From contig JAHLKC010000059.1 of NCBI GenBank assembly GCA_025449115.1, positions 156,915 to 220,914 on the forward strand: DNA of 64,000 bases, read 5' to 3'. Origin of the DNA: Chytridium lagenaria (lineage: Eukaryota > Chytridiomycota > Chytridiomycetes > Chytridiales > Chytridiaceae). A program made the position numbers and the translations under genes. Below the pieces are notes generated by a model that saw only the letters and a list, made by a program, of their open reading frames with translations, was not told the DNA's origin and made no database searches. This document shows, one piece after another, positions 36,866 to 48,166 of the stretch. Position 1 is the first letter of the stretch. Each line of letters opens with the position of its first letter.

Positions 36866-38915
36866 ATGGACGCTCCACATCAGCCTTCTAGAAGGCCATC
36901 ATCACCAGCAGCACCACGTCCTGTCACTCCTGTGGCTGTCAGCAATGGAGACGGGAGGTACCGGTATTCGATCAGGAGGCCATCACATCCTACTCTGGGA
37001 CCGAATCTGAGTAGCCTGAGCCCCTTGCTGCTCCCCTCTCACCGACACCGGGAAGAGGATGGTCGGCAAGTCCGGGTTCTGGTAGTCGGACATATGAAGG
37101 GGCTGGAAATGCCCCATTTCGAGCAGACTATCCAACACCGTCTGCAGCTGCTGTTGCCGCCTTTTCAGACCCCCGAATGATGAAAGCGGGGGCATCTTTT
37201 GTTCCGCAGAGGCAGAGAACCCTGGGTCTCCCATACAGAGGACTCAGGTGGTGTATTTAACGGGATGCAGCCGAGAGTGAACTTCAGCCAGTGGCTGGAC
37301 GAATCACGCCAGATGATGACGACAACAAAGAGAGTGAAGAATTGGATCCGGCAACAGAGAAGAAGAAGAAGATGAAGAACTTAAGATTATTATTATGACT
37401 GTCATCGGGTTTCTCTTGTTTCTTGCGACCGTCGCCACCTTCGGCGTTCCAATATGGTATTGTTGGTGATTCATCCGACTGTTGCTAACATTTTTTGTGA
37501 TCTCTAGAAAGAAGGAAACTTGCGCTTACAGACTGCTTTCACGTCGGCACCTCAAGGGAAATTCTCATCATCGTTTAACTTCACGAGTAATCCTATCAAA
37601 GATCCCAATTCGATTGATCAAAGTTCGCCAGAATTTATATGCAACAACTTTGATCTCGTGCAACTCTTTGCCAATGTTTCTTCCGTCGATACCGTTGGAG
37701 GAACCATGAAGCTTCATTTTTTGTTTTTCCCGTGTGGTAGGTTTACTCGTACCATAAGAGTCATTACAGGCCATTTTACTGACATATTCGCAAACAGGAA
37801 AGTTTATCAGTGTGGATCCTGTTCATGGAAGAAGCAACATTGCCGTCAACATGAACATCACAATAGGTTGGTCTTAATAATAAAAATGCGCGCATTTTTT
37901 AATGAAACTTTTCTTTTAGACTCGAAGGTATTTCGGTTTGCCGACGATCTACCCATGTCCTCCCAAGACATCGTAACCCGTTTTGCCCGCGGTGACGTCA
38001 ACAATTACCCGATTGAAACCTACGAATCCAATGCCTTCCAAATATCAGGCAGCTATTTCCCTGAAACATCCTCCAATGTCAGCTCTCCCGTTCCCATTCG
38101 TCTTTCCATTGTTGGAGCACTACAAACTTTTTCCATCGATATTCCTGAGGTTATTGACGTCAGCGAGACAGGTGATGGAACGTTGTTGTCGGTGAGGGTG
38201 AGAGTCCGACGATCGTTCACGACAAGAGCATTCTCGATATTTGTGATGGGTGTGATGTGGGTGCTATCCATCTTAACGTTCTGCTTGTCGGTTTCACCCT
38301 GGATCCGAAACTATAAGGCTGAAGCACCGACATTGGCCATTCCCAACACGCTCTTGTAAGTTTTTTCGTTATATCACCTAGGTTCGCTTTAGGCCTAAAC
38401 CCTTAATATCATTAATAGATTCGCCTTACCTGCCATCCGAAACTCCCAGCCTGGAGTTCCGGCGATTGGGTACGTTATATCTTTTATATTTTTATCATGA
38501 TGCTAATTATCAATTATTTGTTTTGTAGAGCTACCGTTGATGTTGTGTCGTTCTTCTGGTGTGAGATGCTCACTGCGGTTTCCTGTGAGTACACATTCTT
38601 CACATCACGTATCAAACTAATGCCTTACTTCTATCTACAGCTCTTATCATGCTCACCAACTACATTCTTTACACCTATTATCCACCAAAGCCTCGAACTC
38701 CAACCCCCGCACCACCGCCGCCGGAACCTGAAACCTTGAAAGAACCCGTCCATGGGCCTCCTGTGAACGCTGAGCCTCCGCCGTCTTCCCGACGAAGAAA
38801 CTGGGCGGGGTCGTTGAGGAGGAGGGGTACCGAGTCTGATGCGGCGAGAAGGAGAACGAGGTTTTCGAGCGTGACAGTGGCCAGAGGTGCTGGAGGTGGA
38901 GGGAGAGGGGAGTAA
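36866..38915 (+). CDS. DUF4436 family membrane protein
   Basis: Starts MDAPHQPSRRPSSPAAPR, a disordered cytoplasmic head, followed by an acidic stretch and TM1 (TVIGFLLFLATVATFGVPIW, about 37395-37456). The body has the DUF4436 layout: a large extracytoplasmic part with NYPIETYESNAF, then three helices near the end: FSIFVMGVMWVLSILTFCLS; FALPAIRNSQPGVPAIG; VDVVSFFWCEMLTAVS/SLIM. The run L-F-A-L-P-x-I-R-x-x-Q-P-G-x-P with the later DVVxFFW is the mark of the family. Introns: 37457-37507, about 37737-37797, 37867-37919, 38356-38418, 38470-38528, 38585-38640. The basic, Pro-rich tail ends at 38915. Two frame breaks lie in the head region. The family function is unknown; the protein is probably in the plasma or an internal membrane. 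Confidence 0.75.
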
Positions 38916-39296
38916 TGGGTAAACTTTTTAAGCGACGGTTTTGCCAAACTATTACCCGTTCTCTTTTCGTCGTTGCGCCTTTTTGTATCTGACTATTCTT
39001 TTGATTCCTGTCATCACGTTTCCATTTTTTGTATCTTTGAATCCCCATCTTTCATATGTATATTTATGCACGGAGATTGCATACTCACACAAACAAAAAT
39101 ATATCACAAATCTGCATTTAACCAATATCTTGCCTTTTTGGTATAGTAGCGTAAATGATCAGACATTGATCCGATAATAAAGAAAAAGGAGCTATCGCAA
39201 TGGATATGAATGAAGGCGAATAAATGTATTGATCGCCATACTAAAGTCTCACACACCCAAACAAAGAATACGTACGCCCTACCCAAAACCAGAATA
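38916..39296. other. Convergent 3' region
   Basis: Short AT-rich spacer between the DUF4436 gene and P450 no. 1, with an AATAAA at about 39175-39180. No gene. Confidence 0.5.
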
Positions 39297-41525
39297 TCAC
39301 CCCTCCACCCTCGTCACATCAACCCTCATCCCATCTTTCATGGGCAACGTAAACGAACTCCCATACCTCACAGGTTTCGCATCCTTACTCAACGCAACCC
39401 CAAACCTCTTCACCAAAAACACCATCGCCGCTACAGCCTCGTAAGTCGCCATCTGTTGTCCTAAACAAGTCCTGGGACCGGCATTGAACACGTTGTACTT
39501 GAAAGGACTTTCTCGACGAAGCGTTGTAGTGCCGTCGGACGCAACATCGATCCAGCGGTGGGGTTAAAAAGGAGGGCATCAGGACCCCAGAGACTTTCGA
39601 GGCGGCCCATTGTGTAGTTGTGCCAGACTATGCGAGTGTTGGCGGGGATTTTGATGCCTCCGGGGAGTATATCCTATAGTGTAAATGGTTGATGATTAAA
39701 AGGTTATCAAAGCTTGATTAGGTTGTTTTGCTTTCAATTTAAAAAAAAAACAACAAACCTCTGTAATGGAGGCCTTCGTTTCAATGGGAACCGAAGGATG
39801 TAGTCGTAGTGCCTCAAAAAACCTATGATAAGGAGAGAGAGATAAAGTCAATCAATTAATTTTAAATCAAGGCAGACACTAAATTTTATATGCGCACATA
39901 GGATTTCAATAAAGTATAAAGAAGGCGAAAAATGAATCAAAGTAAACTAGGAATAAAGGTACTCACACTGCATTGGCAAACTTGAGCTTTGACACATCAT
40001 CGTAACCAGGTACCTCCCAGGACCCTTTTTCTCCAAGCACTTCAACCGCTTCCTTATTGATCTCCTCGATAATATCCGGTCGGTTCATAATCTCAAAAAA
40101 CGTCCACGAAAGAGCCTGTGCAGTGGTATCTCTTCCTATTTTCAAGAAAATAAATCAGATTTGATAATTATATACAACAAACTCACCCGCCAAAATCATA
40201 TTCAATACCATATCCCTTAACTGTCGATCCGTCGGCGCCGTTCCCTTCTCATACCTTCTAGGATCCATATAAAGATCTAATAAGTCCATCCTCTCTTTCC
40301 TATCACCCTCTAAATCCTCTTTTCTCCTCTTTTCCTGGATACACCGGTCTGCAAGGCCATCAACCACTGCAATGTGTTTGTGGAGACGCGTAAATGAGCC
40401 GTCAAGGTGTCCCCATATGAAAGATAAGGGGGTGGCAAGAAGGTTTCGGAGCAAAGATATACTCGCGTCTAGAGAGACGGCGAAGGGCGGTGGCGACGTT
40501 GGGGTTTCGAGGGAGTTGAAAGAAATACCAAAGGCGATTTTTCCAAAACTTGGCATTCGTTAGAAAACCTTGAAGCGAAATGTGGCATATATACCTGTCT
40601 AAGGTGAAGGCGTGGAATAGCATATGTAGATCAACAGGTTCCTGAGCGTCAGCATACCTTCCCAGCACTTCCGTAAGGCTTTGGAGATCTTCCTTGACCA
40701 CTTTTCTGCACGTGTACATAAAGTATTAAATCCTCTTCTTCCCTGATCTCTTGAAATAACTTACTCAATGACCTGTCGGAAATTTCTACCAGTGAAAATA
40801 TGCGACGATACTTTTCTTTGCCATTTCCACTATGTCCCCAACAAGCAAAACATTAGAACCCGAACACCAAATTGCAACAACTGACATTATCCCCATCCGT
40901 ATTGAATATCCCATCACCTAATAATGGTCGTAGTCCGTTTGTTAAATATCGACCTTTCTCGTATGCCTCAAAGTTTCCTTTGAGGACGTGTTCTATGATC
41001 ACGGGATCTACTGTGAGCACTATCTGCATGCCCATGAAGTTTGGGATGGTGGCCGTCCTAAGAGTGGACAGAATCGAATGTAAGTAGAAGGAGAGCAGAT
41101 GATATTGAAGCGCGCAGTAGGATGTTCTCACCATGTGGGGCCAAAAATTTGTGCATACTCGTAGAACTTATCAAGTCTCGTTTCCTTGTTCCTGCACTTT
41201 ATTATAAATAAAAACCAGTAACTCTGCAAAGTGGAATATCTTGCAAAAAAAAAAAAAGTAGACGACGTCATAAGACAACAATAACTCACAGTAGGACAGG
41301 CAATACATTCCCAAAGAACGGCACCGTTGGAGGCTGTCTCAATCCCTTGATCCTCGACTTCCTGGTTGTAAAGTATAGGTATATAGCGGCCGCAATCACC
41401 GGTATGCCTGTAGCAGTTGCTGCTACAAAGAATGCGGCGATAGCAACAGACCGGATTGAGGAGACGGCGGAGCCGGGATGAATGCTGAAAGCCAGCTGAA
41501 AGTGCGGGTGATGCTGTATAGACAT
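39297..41525 (-). CDS. Cytochrome P450, CYP52-like (copy 1)
   Basis: Haem-thiolate monooxygenase, probably ER-bound. Start MSIQHHPHF (ATG complementary to 41523-41525), then a membrane anchor (VAIAAFFVAATATGIPVIAAA) and a Pro-rich hinge (LRQPPTVPFFGN). Motifs in order: WKW-type C-helix exon near 40800; FGKIAFGIS; I-helix A-G, intron, RDTTAQALSW; K-helix FFEALRLHPSVP (E-x-x-R); LPGGIKIPANT; haem-binding FNAGPRTCLGQQMA with the Cys ligand. It ends VTRVEG at 39297. The FNAGPRxCLGQQ signature and the RDTT-x-QALSW I-helix are typical of fungal fatty-acid/alkane hydroxylases (CYP52 and relatives), though the substrate is unknown. Exon joints match copies 2 and 3. A frame break lies in the exon before the haem region (about 39500-39580). 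It is inverted relative to its two paralogs. Confidence 0.85.
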
Positions 41526-42433
41526 CCTATTATTTATCTGATCGAGATGTATGAGTCGCTGCGGCCGAAGATGCTTGTGAATGTGAGGACGTAATAGTTG
41601 ATGGTATGGCTACGGATGGCCGTCGCGAAGGCAGAATAGCGGAGATGGTTTGAGTTTGATTGTCACGATATATTTATAATGTAGACTTTGTATTACCCAG
41701 TGTTTTGCAGTTATGTACCTACTCACCTAAGCGCACAGGTAGATATTTAAATGTTCAGATTGATAATGAAGGACGGGTTACGACGACAACGACAACGACG
41801 ACGACGGAAAGCCATTACAAACGTAGAACAATTCCATGATTACTCACAATCTGAGCAAAGTCTTTTGGCCGTAATGAGTGAACTCCAAGAATCAAAATTC
41901 GGGAACAACATGTGACAATCCTGCCTCTTGCCTTGAGTGGTATCAAAGTGAACTCTGTCTGTATGTGAGATCAAGTGGCCTGTTGCAGGAGACAAAACAA
42001 AGGCATATCCGCGCGAAAATGTTCAGGATTTACTCATTCGTCACAATCGGGAAGGTACTCACCCTTCCCCACCCCAAAAAGTCATCTTATTGATCAAGAG
42101 ATTGAAATAGTAGTTACAGAGCATCATCCCCGAAACAGAAAAATGTTTGGATGAGCTTTATAGTGCATAAACAAGAGTAAGAGATCTTTAAAAACACGGC
42201 TTAAACTTGAAGATGTGGTGAAAGGAAACGACAAGACAGAATTAAACAAATCCAAAGAAGAAGAAAAACATGAGAGCCCTAAGATACCCGATATAAAAAC
42301 AGAGAAAACCACACCAAACAACTTTTTTTAAAAAAAAGAATCGGAGGTGTGTCGAAAACGGAACAATAGGAATATTGTAAACGCAAGAAAGAAAAAAAAA
42401 AAGTGCCAACAAGTGAGAGCGCCGGACAAACGC
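41526..42433. other. Intergenic region
   Basis: No gene. The part next to 41526 is the likely promoter of P450 copy 1 and contains GACAAC/GAC repeats at about 41780-41810. The part next to 42433 is the 3' region of the PPPY gene. Confidence 0.4.
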
Positions 42434-43192
42434 TTATCCCATGTACGGTGGAGGTTGATCTACTTTAGCACCATCCTTTTCTCCTTTTGCATTTTCCTCT
42501 CCCGCCTCCTCTTCCTTTGATTGCGCTTGCCATGCGTTTTGAGTATTCTCCATTTCGGGTGGCGCCGGCTCCTGACCAACACCATCCCTCCTTGCAGTCG
42601 GTGTTGGGACAGTAAACAACCCCGAAGCTGCCTTTTCATCGACCGGTGCCGGGCCAAACATGCGGCGATGATTCACAGGCTGGAAACGAATACCCCCATG
42701 GGAACCCTGCGATCCCGAGCGATTAAGAGCAGGGGAATCCAGAGCACGTTCGGGAGTTTGAGGTGGTGTGTTGGATTGATATTGTGGGATACCGGCGTAT
42801 TGGGCAGGCATGGGCTGTTGAGGTTGTTGAGGATAGTAGTATTGTTGGGGTTGGTAGTAAACGAGTTGAGGTTGGGGACGGTAGGAGGTGCTGTTGAGGA
42901 AACGATTAAGGGACCGGCCTGTATCGGACAGGAGATTATCCACTCCTGACGCTAGACTGTAATATTGTGGTTGAACGTAGACGTATTGGGGTTGACCTGG
43001 CTGATGAGGGTACATGGGGGCTGGAGGTTGCATGTATACAGGTTGGTGAGACGTATACTGTTGAGCATGTAGAGGCACTGGCGGCGGTGCTTGAGGACGC
43101 TGCTGCTGCTGCTGCTGATTCTGCTGTTGCTGTTGCGGTTGCTGTTGATAGCCCGGAGTACCCACAGCATCAAACTTGTTAGGTCGGTCCAT
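42434..43192 (-). CDS. Gln/Pro/Tyr-rich protein with C-terminal PPPY motif
   Basis: A complete 252-codon single-exon frame from ATG (complement of 43190-43192) to TAA (42434-42436), unusual here for being unbroken. Composition is dominated by Gln, Pro and Tyr: a poly-Q segment near residues 17-32, then Y-x-Q-P-Q and Q-P-V-Y-type repeats, and a charged Glu/Lys tail. The protein ends QPPPYMG, a PPxY motif of the kind bound by WW domains (for example Nedd4/Rsp5-type ubiquitin ligases). No folded domain is evident; an adaptor or scaffold role is an inference. Its start codon lies 56 bases from that of the divergent HD-domain gene. Confidence 0.7.
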   Translation of the reverse strand: MDRPNKFDAVGTPGYQQQPQQQQQNQQQQQQRPQAPPPVPLHAQQYTSHQPVYMQPPAPMYPHQPGQPQYVYVQPQYYSLASGVDNLLSDTGRSLNRFLNSTSYRPQPQLVYYQPQQYYYPQQPQQPMPAQYAGIPQYQSNTPPQTPERALDSPALNRSGSQGSHGGIRFQPVNHRRMFGPAPVDEKAASGLFTVPTPTARRDGVGQEPAPPEMENTQNAWQAQSKEEEAGEENAKGEKDGAKVDQPPPYMG

Positions 43193-43248
43193 ATGTAATA
43201 AATAAAGACAAGATTTACTTGACCTTGTCTCTTTTCTTAAAATTCAAT
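43193..43248. promoter_or_regulatory. 56-bp divergent intergenic region
   Basis: The only sequence between two divergent start codons (42434-43192 on minus, 43249 on plus). Any promoter and both 5' UTRs must overlap it or the coding regions. No TATA box is obvious. Confidence 0.5.
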
Positions 43249-44273
43249 ATGTCACCCTCCCCATCCACTCTCATCGAATTCCTTCTCATTTGTGGACGTC
43301 TCAAGACAACAAAGCGGACAGGATGGGTGAAAAATAACGTCAACCTTCCTGAATCCATATCGGATCATATGTACAGGATGGGGATCATGGCATTTGTTAT
43401 AGGAGGGAGTAATGAGACGGATGAGTGGAAGGTTGATAAGGAAAAGGTAGGTTTGAGTGATTGCAAGTGTGTTTTTAAAGCAAACGGTTTTATTTTGATG
43501 GGTTGTTCCTGTTTCTTTATGCTTCGTGAAGCATGAGTTGGGAATATTCCATATCTACTTCCTTCTTGCATATTATTTAATAAACCCATCTCATTAATGC
43601 ATTTCGTTTTCTTTTGTAGTGTATAAAAATGGCGATTGTTCATGATCTTGCTGAAGCTATTGTTGGAGATATTACACCACATTGTAAGGTCACAAAGAAG
43701 AGAAACGTGTTATGGAGGAGAAGGCTATGCGAGATATTATCGCACCTTTGGGAGTTACTGGAAATGAAATGCTTGAGCTTTGGCTAGAGTGAGTGTTGTT
43801 ACTTTCTATCTTGTAATTTCTTTTCAGCCTCACTTTCTTTAATTTTATTATCGACTGTATATTTACATGTTAACATTATACTTCGTATTAGATATGAGGA
43901 GGGTGAAACCTCAAATGCGTTATTTGTAAAAGATCTTGATAAACTTGAAATGATAATTCAGGTACACCTTCTTCCGCTTTCGCTTTTTTCCTTTCGTTGT
44001 TGGTGATGGTGGGAGGGGGGCGAAGCGGGTGGGGGGAGTGGATTTGTTAAGAAGATGGGCAGACCGTTGAGGTTTTCATACTGCGTATATCCTAGCATTT
44101 ACCACAATTAACGAATCCATACTTCTCATCTCTAGGCATACGAATACGAAAGAGACCAAGGCAAGAATCTCGAAGAATTCTACGAATCCACAATTAGCAA
44201 GTTTAGACATCCTAAAATTGTTGCAATGGCCAAAAGTCTTATTACAGTACGGACTGCTTTAGTGCTGCCATAG
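43249..44273 (+). CDS. HDDC2: HD-domain 5'-deoxynucleotidase, HDDC2/YfbR-like
   Basis: Hydrolyses (deoxy)nucleoside 5'-monophosphates in this family; soluble, metal-dependent. Exons 43249-43446, 43620-43788, 43892-43961, 44136-44273; the frame opens [19 protein letters not shown]. Family blocks: [13 protein letters not shown], then [15 protein letters not shown] (first His), the HD pair in [17 protein letters not shown], the late Asp in [18 protein letters not shown], and [12 protein letters not shown] near the end. Length (about 190 residues) is normal. A single base is missing in exon 2 at about 43695-43700 (K-K then E-K-R-V), the only break. As a housekeeping-type gene with all motifs present, it is good evidence that such breaks are sequence errors. 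Confidence 0.9.
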
Positions 44274-45571
44274 AAAATCTATTCTCTTTCTACCTGCTGA
44301 CTATTCTCACAACCTCGGTACTCGTTTACAAATTAGCTTGCTACGGCTGGCGTTTATTGAATTCCTTTTTGAATTACTAATGGGAAAGTGGGCGACCAAC
44401 AGAGGGCGACAATATAATCCCCTCAGTTTTGAAATTGCTTAAGGTTATCCCTGTCTCAAACAAAAAAGGCAAGAATATATGCATGTTATTCGCGTAAAGA
44501 AGTTTGATCAACGGTGAATCTTTTTACCATTAATTATATGGTAAACAACTAAGAAAAAAATTAACACAAGCGGCGGACGTTGCAATAATCATAGTTGCAG
44601 CGGTAAGGTATGCTCTTGCATCAACATCCAATCCTTCTGTAAAATGATGGCACCCCGAACATTCTAGTCGTAGGTTGACCACTAGCCATATATTTTGCAG
44701 CGCCATATATTCTCCCCTTTTTTTTTCATGCGCCGGCTGCAGCGATATAAAGACGTCCACAGTAAAGTTTACAAAGCTCGCACGCCATTGCCTCGCGGCG
44801 ATGCCTCCGTATCGTTGGCAGTATCAGATCAGAGCTTTTTCACTTTTTGAAATGATGACATTAAGGATATAGGACTCAAAATATTCTAGAAATCTTATGG
44901 TCTAAACGGTGGGAGAGCTTTATTGAAAACGCTTAGCTGGATGTTCGACTGTGATTCCGGGCCCCTCTCTTAACTTCATTGGAAATGTATCGGGAAAATG
45001 CATCCATTTAAGCAAGTACGTCGTAGCTGCTGTAGTAAGCATTGTTGAGGGAATTGGTATGTAACCGGCACGTCCAGCACACTTATGATGGAGCGTATAC
45101 GAGATACCTCATAATAGGTGAGATGTATCTAAGTTGAAATAACGGGTGAGTCGGTTACGCGCCGTATAAGCTGACGTAATAAAAGCGCCGCAATAATCAA
45201 TGTACCACGGAGACACATTATCGCGATCATATGCTCCGGCGTCTGCTTGGTTTGCTGTGAACTTGTGGTAGTAGCACGGCGGCCACGGCCCATTCGTATT
45301 AATGCGGAGGAAGCGTACGTAAGACGGCCGTGACTCCGTTGTGACCTCCGTCAACATGCCTAAATCATGGCGTCGGCAAATCAAAGGGCCGCTTGGAACT
45401 TTATTCAAATCAAAATCAAAATATAATAAATATTATATATTATTATTTATATTATAGTAAATAAATATTCAATAAAACAGTGGTCTTTGTGTCCTCCAGA
45501 AAAAGGTCAATCGACATCACCATATCTCATCACTTTGCCATTCGTTCGATTGCTGCAGAAGAAGAATCGCG
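44274..45571. other. Intergenic region with mitochondrial-like insert
   Basis: No intact gene. Contains the cox1-like fragment at 44578-44650. A 99-codon minus-strand ORF at 45109-45408 has higher GC than its flanks but no recognisable features. The right end is the promoter of P450 copy 2. Confidence 0.4.
44578..44650 (-). pseudogene. Fragment of mitochondrial cox1 (NUMT-like)
   Basis: On the minus strand the frame reads HHFTEGLDVDARAYLTAATM and continues IIAT. This matches the very conserved cytochrome oxidase subunit 1 stretch around HHM-F-x-V-G-x-D-V-D-T-R-A-Y-F-T-x-A-T-M-I-I-A. The match is short, has no start and does not continue upstream. Downstream a weaker match may go on to about 44540. 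Best explained as a transferred mitochondrial DNA piece, not a working gene. Confidence 0.6.
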
Positions 45572-47746
45572 ATGACTAGATCAGTAACGTCAACTGCCCT
45601 CATTGCAACAGCCACGGCAGCCGTCGCTATCCCTGCTGCCTTTCTAGCGTACTTGCATTCCATCTCCCGCAAACCTGTCGTAAAGGGTGTTCCTCATCCA
45701 CCACCACCGCCTATCATTGGTAGCATTTACAGCATCGTAGGATATACCCAATCTCTTGTTCATCTATTGATATAACGCATTACATTCTCTCTAACGATTT
45801 GTTAAGTTGAGTGACTTTGACTCCCGTTACGAAACCTTTACCCAATGGGCGAACACCTACGGACCGACATGGTAAAGCTAGCAACTCGCATTCCATGAAT
45901 TTGAAATAGTCTGTTGAATGGATCATCTAACGATGCTTTGCCGTCCCATCCAGGACCCTAGCAGTTGGTGCTGTCCCTTTGATCCCGATGGTAATGACGG
46001 TTTGACCCTCTTGTCATCGAACACATTCTCAAGACTAAGTTCGATAACTATGTTAAAGGTATGCAACTCTATCCGTCAATTGCTCTTTGTTTAACTACAA
46101 TATTTGCTAACTTTACATTGGAATTGCAGGAGAGAGACTGCATCGTCTCCTTAACCCATTGCTTGGAGATGGTATTTTCAGCACAGATGGACATCAGGTG
46201 AGAAGCGCCATACTTTTATGTTTTTGGAATCTAGTATTCATCAGTGTTTAGTGGAAGTGGCAGAGGAAGGTGTCGTCCCACATCTTTACCGGCAAAAACT
46301 TCCGCGAGGTTGTCGAGTAAGTTCTTCTATCATACATTTACATTCTCTTCGTTATCATTGTACGTCCGCTAAAATTCGTGACATGATTTTAATAGAACGG
46401 TCATTCATGAAGATATGAAGAAACTCGTCACAGTTCTTGGTTTGGCAGCCGATGACAATCGCGAGATTGATCTCCATCTTTACCTCCACTGCCTGACAAT
46501 GGACACGTACGTCTTTGATATCTATTTCTCGTATTTACATTTACTCATCAAATGTCCTACAGCTTCGGTAAAATCGGTTTCGGTATCGACCTAAACGCCC
46601 TCGAAAATCCAAGTTCTCCACCCCCTTTTGCAAAGTCCTTTGACACTGTTCTCCCCATCCTCAACCGCCGTTTCGCCAACCCCTTCTTCTGGGTCGTGGA
46701 GCCGATATCAGGGGATGACCGCGTGCTGATGGAACATATGAAGATTGTGAACGGATTTGTGGAAGAGAGGATTACAGAGAAAAAGGCAAATATGCTGAAG
46801 GAGATGCTTCACAAGGAGCGGAGGTAAACACAGGATTTGCTGGATCTTTATATCGCTTATGATCCCGATATGACCGATAAGCAGTTAAGGGATATGTGTT
46901 TGAATATGATGTTGGCTGGTATGATGCCATTCTTTCCTTCTTTTCTTGTTTAACCCTTATCGCCTTTAGGTCGTGATACAACTGCTCAGGCTCTATCATG
47001 GGCGTTCTGGATTCTCTCTTCACACCCCGACGTCGCCCAAAAGATTCACGATGAGGTTACCTCACTTATGGGAGACCGTCTTCCAGGTTACGATGAAGTT
47101 AATCAACTTAAATACACGAACGCTGTGTACGTATCATCTTAAACTTGGTTTTTTCTCTTTTGTAATCTATCATAAGCGTGTTTGTTTTTTTTGCTAAATG
47201 TATACATGACAGATTCATGGAAGTCCTTCGATTACATCCTAGCGTACCAGGAGATTTCAAAGTCGCGGTCGAAGCGGTATGTTCTTTTCACATTCTCCAT
47301 ATCCTTTTCACAAATGCGATTTGCCATTCTAATATATTTACTGCCAACAGGATGTTCTCCCTGGTGGTATCCACATCCCTGCTGGCACCCAAGTCAACTG
47401 GTAAGCGCCCACCATCCCCACCCTCCCCCACTCACCACCCCTTTCAGGCTTCCCTACGCTATGGGCCGCATGGAATCCCTCTGGGGACCTGACGCGACCT
47501 CTTTTAACCCCTCCCGGTGGCTCGACGAGAACAACAACATTCGTCGAGAATCCCAATACAAGTGGGCCGTCTTCAACGCTGGACCGAGGGTTTGCCTTGG
47601 TCAACAGATGGCGACTGTGGAAGGTGTTATGACGCTTGCGACGTTGTGTAGGGAGTTTGAGTTTCAATTAATGCCAAATGCCAATGTGAGGTACGGGAGT
47701 AGTCTGACGTTGGGTGATGAAACATGGGTTGGCTTATGAAGGTTAG
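45572..47746 (+). CDS. Cytochrome P450, CYP52-like (copy 2)
   Basis: Start MTRSVTSTALIATATA, a hydrophobic anchor, then the hinge GVPHPPPPPIIGS. Motifs in order: YGPTW; GDGIFSTDGHQ, intron, WKWQRKVSSHIFTGKNFREV (C-helix); FGKIGFGIDLNALENPSSPP; I-helix A-G, intron, RDTTAQALSW; K-helix MEVLRLHPSVP; DVLPGGIHIPAGTQVNW; LPYAMGRMESLWGPDA; haem FNAGPRVCLGQQMA. Exon borders are the same as in copies 1 and 3. Frame breaks are near 45990 (T/D-P-L-V), 46825 and 47712; the end is set to TAG at 47744-47746 by likeness to copy 3. Substrate unknown; the family usually hydroxylates long-chain alkanes and fatty acids. Confidence 0.85.
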
Positions 47747-48166
47747 GAGGAGGGAGGAGTGAAGGATCACTGGTCTTTACAATTCTGTTTCTTTGGTCAT
47801 TGGATTCATATCATATTTCTATGTTTTTGTTGACTACTTCATTAATGTAAATTTTCTTTTCTATGCTTTTATTTACTCAACTCAATCATAAGCCTTTTTC
47901 GTCAGTTCTGCTGTCATGTAGTTGCTGCTGCCCTTTATTGAAAGCAACCTAGATCAGCAATAACATGTATTTTCCCAAAGCGACGATTGTGTACCCTCCA
48001 CGAAATCGCGTTCTGGTATAGCTATAGCTCTGATGAGGGTCGTCAAACTTGTTTGATGAAAGGTGAACACAAGCCAGCGGGAGACGGAAAATATTTTTTT
48101 TCCGCGAAAAAGTCGCGTGCAACCAATTAGAACTTTATCATCCTTATTACAGCCATTCTCCCAAGC
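47747..48166. other. Spacer between tandem P450 copies 2 and 3
   Basis: AT-rich; no gene. Holds the 3' end of copy 2 and the promoter of copy 3. Confidence 0.5.

Noticed and set aside
44530..44760. 76-codon minus-strand ORF as a gene
   Set aside because: Its only recognisable part is a cox1 core without start or continuation; explained as a mitochondrial DNA insert.
45109..45408. 99-codon minus-strand ORF
   Set aside because: No domain, no splice or promoter context, and short enough to be chance; kept only as a remark in the spacer.
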